64,000 nucleotides of DNA from G963665085 sp963665085 (GTDB taxonomy: Bacteria > Bacteroidota > Bacteroidia > Bacteroidales > JAAAOM01), in NCBI GenBank assembly GCA_963665085.2, contig CAXXXS010000001.1, positions 4,650,001 through 4,714,000 of the forward strand. Reading direction: 5' to 3'. Positions within the stretch are counted from its first letter, which is position 1; every line of letters starts with the position of its first letter. Made by a program: the position numbers and the translations under genes. Of the stretch, positions 53,458-61,435 are shown in pieces. A model generated the notes under the pieces. The model searched no databases, had not been told where the DNA came from, and saw only the letters and a program-made list of their open reading frames with translations.

Positions 53458-55026
53458 CTATTTAGCATAAGCCACTGCCCTTGTCTCACGAATCACAGTA
53501 ATCTTAATCTGTCCAGGATAAGTCATCTCATCCTGAATTTTCTTAGAGATATCATAGGATAAGCTTTCTGCTTCTTTGTCAGAAACTTTTTCACTACCAA
53601 CTATTACGCGTAATTCGCGTCCAGCCTGGATAGCGTAAGTTTTCATAACACCTGGATGTGATAGGGCAAGATCTTCAAGATCTTTTAAACGTTTAATATA
53701 TGACTCAACAATTTCTCTTCTTGCTCCTGGTCTTGCTCCTGAAATAGCATCACAAACCTGGACGATAGGTGAAATAAGACTTGTCATTTCAATCTCATCA
53801 TGGTGTGCACCGATTGCATTACAAATCTCAGGTTTTTCTTTATATTTCTCAGCGAGTTTCATACCAAGAATAGCGTGAGGTAATTCAGGCTCTTCATCAG
53901 GTACTTTACCAATATCATGTAACAAACCTGCACGTTTTGCCAATTTTGCATTTAAGCCTAGTTCTGTTGCCATGATGGCGCAAAGATTAGCAACTTCACG
54001 TGAGTGTTGTAACAAATTCTGTCCATAAGATGAACGATATTTCATTTTCCCTATCAACCTGATTAGTTCAGGGTGAAGGCCATGAACTCCCAAATCAATA
54101 GCTGTACGTTTACCTACCTCAATAATTTCTTCCTGGATCTGTTTTTCAACTTTAGATACAACCTCCTCAATTCTTGCAGGGTGAATCCTTCCATCGGTAA
54201 CAAGTTGATGAAGTGCTAAACGGGCAATCTCTCTTCTAACCGGATCAAACGCAGAAAGAACTATTGCTTCCGGAGTATCATCAACAATAATCTCAACACC
54301 TGTGGCAGCTTCAAGAGCACGAATGTTTCGTCCTTCACGACCGATAATCCTACCTTTTATTTCGTCGTTATCTATATTAAATACAGTAACTGAATTTTCA
54401 ATAGCAGTTTCAGATGCAACTCTTTGGATAGTCTCTATAACAACTTTCTTTGCATCTCGTGTAGCAGTCATTTTGGCCTCGTCCATTATTTCGTTAATAT
54501 AAGACATAGCCTCGGTTTTCGCTTCTTCTTTAAGCGATTCTATTAACTGGGCTTTTGCTTCCTCTGCAGATAGACTTGAAATAGCCTCTAACTGTTCTAC
54601 TTGTTGACGGTGGGCCCTTTCAAGTTCTTCTGTTTTTTTCTCAACTACTTCAAGTTGTACATCAAGGTTTTTACGAATAGCATCAACTTCATTTTTCATT
54701 CGATTTGCCTCGTCAATCTTTTGGTTAACAGTCATTTCTTTCTGTTTAATCCTTGATTCGGAAGCAGCAATCTTATTATTTTTGTCGTTTATTACTTTTT
54801 CGTGTTCGGATTTTAACTGAAAGAATTTCTCTTTAGCTTGTAAAATCTTGTCCTTTTTGATTATCTCCGCTTCATTTCTTGCTTCTTTAAGAATGTTCTC
54901 TTGTCTTTTCTTAAGAAACATTTGTAAAATAACATACATAATTACTGCTCCCAAAAGGAACAACAGGGAGCCAAAAATTGCCCCTTTAATTACAGTTATT
55001 TGTCCTAATAATATGTCTGATATCAT
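53458..55026 (-). CDS. rny: Ribonuclease Y
   Basis: 522 residues, standard length. N-terminal membrane helix (13-37), a long coiled coil (about 40-200), a KH domain (IKGRIIGREGRNIRALEAAT, then GVEIIVDD) and an HD domain (LLQHSREVANLCAIMATELG; RAGLLHDIGKVPDEEPELPH; AIGAHHDEIEMTS). RNase Y is a membrane-bound endoribonuclease that starts mRNA decay. The C-terminus (GQIKITVIRETRAVAYAK) is conserved. The 6S RNA gene lies directly upstream on the same strand. Confidence 0.97.
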   Translation of the reverse strand: MISDILLGQITVIKGAIFGSLLFLLGAVIMYVILQMFLKKRQENILKEARNEAEIIKKDKILQAKEKFFQLKSEHEKVINDKNNKIAASESRIKQKEMTVNQKIDEANRMKNEVDAIRKNLDVQLEVVEKKTEELERAHRQQVEQLEAISSLSAEEAKAQLIESLKEEAKTEAMSYINEIMDEAKMTATRDAKKVVIETIQRVASETAIENSVTVFNIDNDEIKGRIIGREGRNIRALEAATGVEIIVDDTPEAIVLSAFDPVRREIARLALHQLVTDGRIHPARIEEVVSKVEKQIQEEIIEVGKRTAIDLGVHGLHPELIRLIGKMKYRSSYGQNLLQHSREVANLCAIMATELGLNAKLAKRAGLLHDIGKVPDEEPELPHAILGMKLAEKYKEKPEICNAIGAHHDEIEMTSLISPIVQVCDAISGARPGARREIVESYIKRLKDLEDLALSHPGVMKTYAIQAGRELRVIVGSEKVSDKEAESLSYDISKKIQDEMTYPGQIKITVIRETRAVAYAK

Positions 55027-55045
55027 TTTAAATAAGTATATAGTG

Positions 55046-55252
55046 AATAAAAAAACCCGCTACTTTCTCCAAATTTTATGAAACTCCATATCTATTATGG
55101 AAGGAGCCGCCACGTTACTTCGAGTTTCCAATGTCTTCATATAGAAGAACCATACGTAAGTATGGCTAAGGCCTGCTCTTAGTATCAATTTGAGCTATGC
55201 TCCAAATTGTAAAGTGTTGAGTTTCACAATTTCTTGAAGAAAATGCGGGTTA
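55046..55252 (-). ncRNA. ssrS: Probable 6S RNA
   Basis: About 205 nt of structured, non-coding sequence between zapA and rny. Ends pair: AACCCGC at the 5' end (minus strand, about 55252) with GCGGGTT followed by a T run at 55046-55056, which also forms the terminator. Inside are long paired arms around a central, AT-rich bubble (TTTACAATTTGGAGC ... GCTCCTTCC) and a terminal hairpin CATACTTACGTATG. Location next to zapA is a classic 6S RNA setting, and it fits the Bacteroidales 6S RNA I know of. 6S RNA mimics an open promoter and binds RNA polymerase holoenzyme. The family call is inference from structure and position. Confidence 0.72.
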
Positions 55253-55277
55253 AATCGTTATATTTAAAGAACTTAAT

Positions 55278-55571
55278 TTACTCTTCCTCGAGATAGTCAT
55301 CCAACTCCTTGTTTAACGCAATAATCTCATTCAAAACAGGTTCAATATCCTGTTTCTCCTCATCCTCAATATATTTTATAACAAACTGTAAAGCAGCCAT
55401 GGCTAGAAAATCCTGAATGTCTTTATCGACATATCGTTGCTTATATTGCAAAACTTTCTCATTAATCATTTTCGCAGCTGTCCGAATTCTCTCCTCATCC
55501 TTTAATTCAATTTTTAAAGGATAAAACCTATCTGCCACATTTACCTTTATAGAGAGTTTATTGTCTTCCAT
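55278..55571 (-). CDS. zapA: Cell division protein ZapA
   Basis: 97 residues: LSIKVNVADRFYPLKIELKD, ERIRTAAKMINEKVLQYKQR and a C-terminal coiled coil match ZapA, which bundles FtsZ filaments at the division ring. It follows a small coiled-coil gene by 15 nt and precedes the 6S RNA, an arrangement shared with distant bacteria. Confidence 0.9.
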   Translation of the reverse strand: MEDNKLSIKVNVADRFYPLKIELKDEERIRTAAKMINEKVLQYKQRYVDKDIQDFLAMAALQFVIKYIEDEEKQDIEPVLNEIIALNKELDDYLEEE

Positions 55572-55586
55572 TAAACGCAGTTCTAT

Positions 55587-55880
55587 CTAATTGTTTAAAA
55601 GAGCAATACATTTATCAATCTCCCGCACTATCCTATTAATTTTAATCTTTGCTTCATGCGAATCATCACCATCTCCTGTTAATGTTTTCGCTAAACGAAG
55701 ATTATTATATTTTACTTGCAATTCTTCGATCTCATTATCCTTCTCAAACAATTGCCTTTGTAATATCGTATTATTTTCTTGTAATACACTATTTTTCGAT
55801 TTCTCTGCTTCATACAAAGAAATTAACTTTTCGATTCTGAACCGTAAACTTTTTATTATGTCTTCTTGTCTCTGATCCAT
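55587..55880 (-). CDS. Small coiled-coil protein upstream of zapA
   Basis: 97 residues, almost entirely heptad-patterned helix (IKSLRFRIEKLISLYEAEKS; ILQRQLFEKDNEIEELQVKY) ending in KIKINRIVREIDKCIALLNN. Its place just before zapA and its size suggest a division-associated partner, comparable in shape to ZapB, but I cannot claim homology. It shares the operon promoter at 55898-55905. Confidence 0.72.
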   Translation of the reverse strand: MDQRQEDIIKSLRFRIEKLISLYEAEKSKNSVLQENNTILQRQLFEKDNEIEELQVKYNNLRLAKTLTGDGDDSHEAKIKINRIVREIDKCIALLNN

Positions 55881-55897
55881 CGTAGCAAAGCTAAATA

Positions 55898-55905
55898 CAA
55901 AAATA
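55898..55905 (-). promoter_or_regulatory. -7 element of the zapA operon
   Basis: Minus strand TATTTTTG fits TAnnTTTG, 18 nt before the ATG. A second match, TAGCTTTG (55886-55893), is too close to the start. Confidence 0.5.
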
Positions 55906-55966
55906 TAAATATACCATATTTATTTAAAAATTTGCACAGTTATTTTTATACAACGAGCTAATATCC

Positions 55967-55974
55967 TAGTTTTG
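55967..55974 (+). promoter_or_regulatory. -7 element of the M23 peptidase gene
   Basis: TAGTTTTG fits TAnnTTTG, 21 nt before the ATG at 55995. Confidence 0.5.
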
Positions 55975-55994
55975 CAGCTTAACTCAAATAAATT

Positions 55995-57734
55995 ATGTTA
56001 ATGGTAAGAATATTTTTCACTTCAATTATACTAGTTTTTTATTCAACTTATTTATTATCACAACAAATACCTGAGAATAAAAGTTCTTACTTTCAATCTC
56101 CTTTAGATATCCCTCTTTATTTATCCGGAAATTTTGGAGAATTACGAAGTGCACATTTTCATGCTGGAATCGATCTTAAAACTCAGGGAACTGAGGGACA
56201 TGATGTTTTTGCTGCAGCTGAAGGCTACATTTCCAGGATTAAGATCCAAACCGGAGGTTACGGTAGATCGCTATATATCTCTCACCCGAATGGCTTAACA
56301 ACTGTTTATGGGCATTTGCAAATCTATTCTCCAAAAATTGAAGAATTTATAAAGGCATATCAATATAGAAACAAAACACATACGCTTGACTTATATTTAA
56401 AACCAGAACAATTCCCTGTTAATAAAGGTGAAATAATAGCTCTCTCCGGAAACACTGGTGGTTCTGGTGGGCCACACCTACACTTTGAGATACGTGAGAC
56501 TGCAACACAAGATCCAAGAAACGGACTGTTGTATAATTTCGATATTAAAGATAATATACCTCCACAAATCCGAAGTATTTTAATTTATAACACAGACAAT
56601 CAAAGTTTTGTGAACAACCAACAGAATAAATTAATTATAAATGCAGCAGGTAATAACGGAAAGTATAACCTGACAAGTAATCTTATTAATGTTTTCGGAA
56701 ATATTGGTTTTGGAATTGAAACTTATGATTACCTCAATGGTTCCAGCAATAGATGTGGTATATATTCAATAGAAATGAGAATTAATTCTGTCCCCATTTA
56801 TTTGTATCAAATGAATTCTTTTTCTTTTGCTGAAACAGGAGCTGTTGATAGTCATGTTGATTATAGTGAATGGAAAAAGAGTGGCAGAAGGTTTCATAAA
56901 GTAGCCAAAGATCCTAATAACAAACTGAGTTTATATCAATTCGCTTTGGATAAATCCGGATATTCTTTTGTAAAAGATAGTTCATACAATATTGAATTTA
57001 TTGTAAAGGATTCATATCAAAACACATCCACTTTACAATTTACATTAAAAGTTAAAACTCCTTCTGTTGTTATTAACAATAAATTCAATTCTGAAAAGCA
57101 AGGCATCCCTTTTAGTTATGAAGCAACAAATTACTTTGAAGAAGAAGATATTAAAATAAAAGTACCTTACAAAGGTTTGTATGACGACATTACTTTTGAA
57201 TATTCCAAAGGAACGAATTCCTACTCAAAATATTCATCAATGCACCATGTGCATAATGTTTATACACCTGTTTCTAAAAGGTATGACTTAAAAATTAAAC
57301 CTACTAATTTACCCGTTAATTTGTGGGGAAAAGCAATTATTATAAGACTTGACAAGGATAATGATAAAGATGTTTTCACTTCGAAATATGACAATGGATT
57401 TATTTCCTGTACTCCTAATAAATTTGGCCGGTTTTATATTGATGTGGATACTCTGTCTCCTAAGATAACTCCACTAAATATTTATAACAAAGCAGATCTT
57501 TCGGGCAAGGAGTATATTGATTTCAGGGTTACAGATGATCTTACGGGAATTGATTCTTATGATGGATATATTGATGGGAAATGGGCATTATTTGAATATG
57601 ACCCAAAGAATAATTTAATTAGATATTATATCGATTCTTCCAGATTAGAAAAAGGAAAAGAACACACATTACAACTTAATATAACAGATGGCAAAGAGAA
57701 TAAAGCCTCTTCTTCCTTTGAATTTTATTGGTAA
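55995..57734 (+). CDS. Secreted M23 (LytM-type) metallopeptidase
   Basis: 579 residues with a signal peptide (1-22, TYLLSQ). The LytM domain lies at about 40-180: LSGNFGELRSAHFHAGIDLK with the zinc ligands His (HFHAGID) and Asp, and GGPHLHFEIRE with the HxH. All ligands are kept, so it is likely an active peptidoglycan endopeptidase. The remaining 400 residues are beta-rich, Ig-like repeats, longer than usual; they may anchor or regulate. Divergent from the zapA operon. Confidence 0.9.
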   Translation: MLMVRIFFTSIILVFYSTYLLSQQIPENKSSYFQSPLDIPLYLSGNFGELRSAHFHAGIDLKTQGTEGHDVFAAAEGYISRIKIQTGGYGRSLYISHPNGLTTVYGHLQIYSPKIEEFIKAYQYRNKTHTLDLYLKPEQFPVNKGEIIALSGNTGGSGGPHLHFEIRETATQDPRNGLLYNFDIKDNIPPQIRSILIYNTDNQSFVNNQQNKLIINAAGNNGKYNLTSNLINVFGNIGFGIETYDYLNGSSNRCGIYSIEMRINSVPIYLYQMNSFSFAETGAVDSHVDYSEWKKSGRRFHKVAKDPNNKLSLYQFALDKSGYSFVKDSSYNIEFIVKDSYQNTSTLQFTLKVKTPSVVINNKFNSEKQGIPFSYEATNYFEEEDIKIKVPYKGLYDDITFEYSKGTNSYSKYSSMHHVHNVYTPVSKRYDLKIKPTNLPVNLWGKAIIIRLDKDNDKDVFTSKYDNGFISCTPNKFGRFYIDVDTLSPKITPLNIYNKADLSGKEYIDFRVTDDLTGIDSYDGYIDGKWALFEYDPKNNLIRYYIDSSRLEKGKEHTLQLNITDGKENKASSSFEFYW

Positions 57735-57740
57735 ATCTTA

Positions 57741-58271
57741 TTAAAAGTCAAAGGAAAAAGAATCTCCCATTTTGTTAAAATCTACATGTTTGATGATTGA
57801 AAGAATATTTTGAAGTGTAATATTTCCTTTTATGAAGACACTCGTATAATTTTCTTTATTATCCATCATAAAGAGTAATTCACTTACTTTTCCTTCTTCA
57901 GAATCTAATATTTGAATAGAAACATGAAAATTTGAATTTGTGACATTAATTAATTCTTTCATGTCTTCTTTCTGAGCATAAGCTTTTAACGGCTCAATAA
58001 TTTCGACATCAACATCAATATCTGTCTCATTCTTTTTGATTGAGAGTGCTTTTAAGACCTCTATCTCTTCGAGTGTTTCTTTTACTTCTTTATTTGATTC
58101 AAATTCTGGTTTTATATATTTTTTCGCCAAATTTGGTGGAAGGCTCAAATATACAGCTCCTTGAGTAGTATCATGAGATTCAAATATTTTTTCAGGCCTG
58201 CCCTTATCTATTGTTGCACAACCAGAAAAAACAAATAAAAATAGAATAAAAAATCTTGTTAATTTTTGCAT
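57741..58271 (-). CDS. DUF4252 lipoprotein
   Basis: 176 residues with a lipoprotein signal (lipobox LFVFSGC). The C-terminal part KVSELLFMMDNKENYTSVFI, KGNITLQNILSIIKHVDF is the DUF4252 pattern also seen in the two related genes at 58282 and 59887. DUF4252 proteins are small, beta-rich envelope proteins of Bacteroidota with no assigned role. Last gene of the ECF sigma locus, 10 nt after the preceding DUF4252 gene. Confidence 0.85.
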   Translation of the reverse strand: MQKLTRFFILFLFVFSGCATIDKGRPEKIFESHDTTQGAVYLSLPPNLAKKYIKPEFESNKEVKETLEEIEVLKALSIKKNETDIDVDVEIIEPLKAYAQKEDMKELINVTNSNFHVSIQILDSEEGKVSELLFMMDNKENYTSVFIKGNITLQNILSIIKHVDFNKMGDSFSFDF

Positions 58272-58281
58272 AATTTACTTT

Positions 58282-58803
58282 TTACATATCAATTTTATCA
58301 AGGTTTTCCATTCCTCCAATATTCATACTTTTGGATAATTTAGAAATAGTTTCCAGATCTATTTCTCCTTGAATACTAATTAACACATTTTCTCCGGTAC
58401 CTCCTACAACCAAAAGAAGTTCGCTAATCTTTCCATTGTTTTCGCGAATGAGGAATTTTAAGTCTTGATCTTTTTCTTTAATAACCATCAGCTCTTTATA
58501 TTCCTTTTCTGGTAAATTCTTCATTATTTCATTGTAGAAATTAATTCCACCTAATTCTGCGCCTTCTTCACTTGCAAGTATTTTAATACTGTTAAGTTTA
58601 TTGGTAACATCCTTAAAGTCTTTGTAATCTTCATCATTAGAATCTATCTGAGCAAACAAATCGAACATATATTTCGAAATGAATACTGTAGTAAATCCAT
58701 CTTTTCCTGAGTACTTATCAAACAACTTATCAGCAGCTGTATTCTGTGCTATTGCAGCAACTGATAGTGAAGCAAGTACTATATTCATTATAAACTGTTT
58801 CAT
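58282..58803 (-). CDS. DUF4252 secreted protein
   Basis: 173 residues with a signal peptide (1-19, AAIAQ). Mature part: KLFDKYSGKDGFTTVFISKY, MFDLFAQID, LKFLIRENNGKISELLLVVG and GTGENVLISIQGEIDLETIS, the full DUF4252 pattern. Very close in sequence to the protein at 59887-60393 (shared KYSG-x-GFTTV and G-x-x-ELLLVVGG core). No lipobox, so periplasmic. 11 nt after the anti-sigma-like gene. Confidence 0.88.
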   Translation of the reverse strand: MKQFIMNIVLASLSVAAIAQNTAADKLFDKYSGKDGFTTVFISKYMFDLFAQIDSNDEDYKDFKDVTNKLNSIKILASEEGAELGGINFYNEIMKNLPEKEYKELMVIKEKDQDLKFLIRENNGKISELLLVVGGTGENVLISIQGEIDLETISKLSKSMNIGGMENLDKIDM

Positions 58804-58814
58804 ATCTAAATTTC

Positions 58815-59348
58815 TTAACGATTTTGTGATTTAACCATATTTGTAGCTTTATCAAACTCCTTAAGTTTTGAAAGATTTTCAAGACTTTCTGTGAGTTTTT
58901 GTAAATTTTTAAGTTCTTCAGTGCCGCCATTTAATTTTTGGGATACATAAAGCAATGCCTTCTTTGTTTCTAAATAAGCCATTTCCGGGCTCATTTCTGG
59001 AGTAGAATTACTTGGTGGGGCAACATACTTGTCTACAAAAAAATATGTCGCAAACAGAATAAAAATACTTGCAGCAATGCGTAACGTCCAGAATCGTGCT
59101 TTTTTGAACCGGATAACTTTTGTTTCCTGTTGCTCGATTACAGCCACAAGATCCTTTTCTAAATCAAAATCAGGTAAAGACTCTTCTTTATATTCACTTA
59201 ATTCTGAGAATAATAGTTTATCGTCTTCAAGCTCCTCAGGAATATTCACCTCAGTTTTAAAATACCCTCTTAATGTATTTTCTTCTTCTGAAGTGGTAAC
59301 CCCTTCATAAAACTTATTAAGCAAAAGCTTTATTTCCCTGGCTTCCAT
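58815..59348 (-). CDS. Membrane protein, probable anti-sigma factor
   Basis: 177 residues from ATG 59348 (MEAREIKLLLNKFYEGVTTS); the open frame begins with a TTG at 59357. A soluble N-terminal part (about 1-80) with an EREL-like helix precedes one transmembrane helix at about 88-108 (FWTLRIAASIFILFATYFFV) and a C-terminal coiled coil (GTEELKNLQKLTESLENLSK). Its position directly after an ECF sigma gene, overlapping it by 32 nt, and its topology support an anti-sigma role, though it lacks a clear zinc-binding motif. Translational coupling would keep the two proteins balanced. Confidence 0.72.
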   Translation of the reverse strand: MEAREIKLLLNKFYEGVTTSEEENTLRGYFKTEVNIPEELEDDKLLFSELSEYKEESLPDFDLEKDLVAVIEQQETKVIRFKKARFWTLRIAASIFILFATYFFVDKYVAPPSNSTPEMSPEMAYLETKKALLYVSQKLNGGTEELKNLQKLTESLENLSKLKEFDKATNMVKSQNR

Positions 59349-59847
59349 AATTTTCAATTTGAATTAATGTTTCTTTAATCCTTTTTCTTGCCCTCGATAA
59401 ATTTACTCGAATTGTATTGATATTTATATCCATAATTTTCTCAATCTCTTCGTAAGAATATCCCTCAACATCTCTAAGCTCAATAATCATGCGTTGTTGT
59501 TCTGGAAGCTGTTCCATTATTTTTCTCACATTTTTTATTTTATCATTCACTTCGAGCATCTGTTGAGGATCCTTTTCCTTAACCTGTTTATCATAAGGAG
59601 GATTTACCTCCAGAGAAACGGTCTTTTTAAGTTTTATCTTGTCCAGGCAATGATTCCGCGTTACACGCATTGCGAAAGCTTCGATACTATTGTATTCATC
59701 TAGTTTTTCGCGTAATTTCCAGAGTTTCACAAAAATATCTTGTATCGCATCTTTCGTTTCATCAGAATCTTTCAATAACCTGAAAGCGAAACTGTAAAGC
59801 TTATTTCCAAGCGGTATTACGTTCTTTTTAAATTCTTCGCTGGTCAT
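59317..59847 (-). CDS. ECF-type RNA polymerase sigma factor
   Basis: 176 residues. Region 2: LYSFAFRLLKDSDETKDAIQ, DIFVKLWKLREKLDEYNSIE, AFAMRVTRNHCLDKIK. Region 4: IMEQLPEQQRMIIELRDVEG, YSYEEIEKIMDININTIRVN, LSRARKRIKE. This is a typical extracytoplasmic-function sigma-70 factor of the Bacteroidota type. It overlaps the anti-sigma-like gene and precedes the DUF4252 genes, so these are probable targets or partners. Confidence 0.95.
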   Translation of the reverse strand: MTSEEFKKNVIPLGNKLYSFAFRLLKDSDETKDAIQDIFVKLWKLREKLDEYNSIEAFAMRVTRNHCLDKIKLKKTVSLEVNPPYDKQVKEKDPQQMLEVNDKIKNVRKIMEQLPEQQRMIIELRDVEGYSYEEIEKIMDININTIRVNLSRARKRIKETLIQIENYGSQGNKAFA

Positions 59848-59886
59848 TGAAAGATTCAGTTATAATCTGTACAAACTATTTTTCTA

Positions 59887-60393
59887 TTAGTCTTCTAATC
59901 TCTTAAGATGTGCCAATTGATCAATTCCCACATCTTCTGACATTTCGCCAAGAGTTTTTAAATCGATATTTCCTGTTATGTGAACCAATGCATTATCACT
60001 TCCTCCTACGACTAACAAGAACTCTGTAATAATACCATTGTTTTCTTTTACCAGCATTTTTACATCCTGGTCTTTCTCTTTTACTGTTAATAACTCATTG
60101 AATTCAGCAAAGTTAATTTGTCCTTCTAATTCATCAAAGAAATTGATATTCTTTGCACCTGAATTTTCTTCTGATGCAAGAACCTTCACACTTGAAATTT
60201 GATGTGCAAACTTTTGAAGATCCTCATCTTCTGGGTCTAATTTAGCTAAAAGATTAAATAAATCAGTGCTGATATTAACAGTAGTAAATCCTTCAGCACC
60301 CGAATATTTATTAAATACTTTATCTACTGATGAATTTTGTGCAAAAGAAGAAACCGATAAGCAAAGCCCAATAAAATAAATAAGTGTTTTCAT
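59887..60393 (-). CDS. DUF4252 secreted protein, upstream paralogue
   Basis: 168 residues with a signal peptide (1-18, VSSFAQ). Core: KVFNKYSGAEGFTTVNISTD, LFNLLAKLDPEDEDLQKFAH, VKMLVKENNGIITEFLLVVG, GSDNALVHITGNIDLKTLGE. Close paralogue of 58282-58803. It stands first in the locus, 39 nt before the sigma factor gene, so all five genes may form one unit. Confidence 0.87.
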   Translation of the reverse strand: MKTLIYFIGLCLSVSSFAQNSSVDKVFNKYSGAEGFTTVNISTDLFNLLAKLDPEDEDLQKFAHQISSVKVLASEENSGAKNINFFDELEGQINFAEFNELLTVKEKDQDVKMLVKENNGIITEFLLVVGGSDNALVHITGNIDLKTLGEMSEDVGIDQLAHLKRLED

Positions 60394-60671
60394 GTTTTGT
60401 AAATTTTATGTTCGTTATAATCATTTTCAGAAGCAAGACGAACCACTTTTTATTTCATTACACAAAAAATCATTTTTTCTATCTATTTTGATTTTTTTTA
60501 TTTTTCCATACAGTATTATCCCAATAATTTTCATCAAAACAAATTCTTCAAAAATTTGAATATCAATTAAAATTAACCTTCAATTATCCATTAATATTTA
60601 ATTCTTTAAATGATTGACTTGTATTGAACTAATTCATAAATTTATTACTATTAACTTAAAAATCATTTATC

Positions 60672-60914
60672 ATGGAAGATGATAAAACTTGTCCAAAATC
60701 AGAAAAATGTCCAATTTTTATAGGAGGGGTATTAAAAAGGGCACAATCAGAAAGAATTTATCGTTCTTTATATTGTTCTGCGGGGAAGGCTAACTATGAA
60801 AAATGTGTTCGTTATATTGTCTCTCAAAAAATTGGTGGGCCTGTACCAATCAGTATCTTACCCAATAGCACTAAATCGATAGAAGAAATAATTAAGTCTC
60901 TGGAAAACGCTTAA
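60672..60914 (+). CDS. Small Cys-containing conserved protein
   Basis: 80 residues: CPKSEKCPIFIGGVLKRAQS, ERIYRSLYCSAGKANYEKCV, RYIVSQKIGGPVPISILPNS. Five cysteines (two near the start, then SLYC, then YEKC) resemble a family common in Bacteroidota of the type 'CPiF.n.l......iyk.lyC.ag...yekCkRyl', possibly a metal or iron-sulfur site. Function unknown. It converges with the thioesterase gene, overlapping its stop by 4 nt. Confidence 0.72.
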   Translation: MEDDKTCPKSEKCPIFIGGVLKRAQSERIYRSLYCSAGKANYEKCVRYIVSQKIGGPVPISILPNSTKSIEEIIKSLENA

Positions 60915-61315
60915 CCTAACTTCTTTTCTAAAATTGACAGAAATTCTTTTGGCGGTCTAACAGGCTTTCTATCTACAGAATCTACAAAAACCAATGTTGT
61001 TTGTGCTTTACATAGCTTTGTTTCATTTCTAAGTACTTCGTAGTCAAAAATAATTTTTGCTGTAGGTATCATATTTAATATAGTCTTCACCCTTAAAATA
61101 TCATCATAAAAAGCAGGTTGGTAATATGTTATAGACAAATCTCTTACTGGCAATAGGATTCCATTATCTTCCATCTGTTTATAATCCATCCCCAGGCTTC
61201 GAAGTAATTCTGTCCTACTCTCTTCAAAATATAAAGGATATACAGAATGATGTAAATATCCCATTCTATCAGTCTCTCCGTAACGCACTCTAATTTTAGT
61301 TTCAATTGATACCAT
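60911..61315 (-). CDS. YbgC/FadM-type acyl-CoA thioesterase
   Basis: 134 residues, single hotdog domain. VRYGETDRMGYLHHSVYPLY and FEESRTELLRSLGMDYKQME match YbgC/4HBT; the Asp in ETDRMG is the catalytic residue. The substrate is some acyl-CoA; the exact chain is not predictable. Standalone gene. Confidence 0.9.
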   Translation of the reverse strand: MVSIETKIRVRYGETDRMGYLHHSVYPLYFEESRTELLRSLGMDYKQMEDNGILLPVRDLSITYYQPAFYDDILRVKTILNMIPTAKIIFDYEVLRNETKLCKAQTTLVFVDSVDRKPVRPPKEFLSILEKKLG

Positions 61316-61394
61316 AAAATTATTTTAAGGTTGCCAAAGTAAAAGGATAATGCCCAATATGCAAATGTTTAAAAACATGAATGAATAAAAATGG

Positions 61395-61402
61395 TATTTT
61401 TG
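61395..61402 (+). promoter_or_regulatory. -7 element of rarA
   Basis: TATTTTTG fits TAnnTTTG, 34 nt before the ATG at 61436. Confidence 0.5.
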
Positions 61403-61435
61403 CACTTTAATTGAAATAATAATCTATAAAATTAG

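Noticed and set aside
55046..55252. tRNA or riboswitch in the zapA-rny gap
   Set aside because: No acceptor/T-loop pattern was found, and the closing stem plus U-run terminator fits 6S RNA better.
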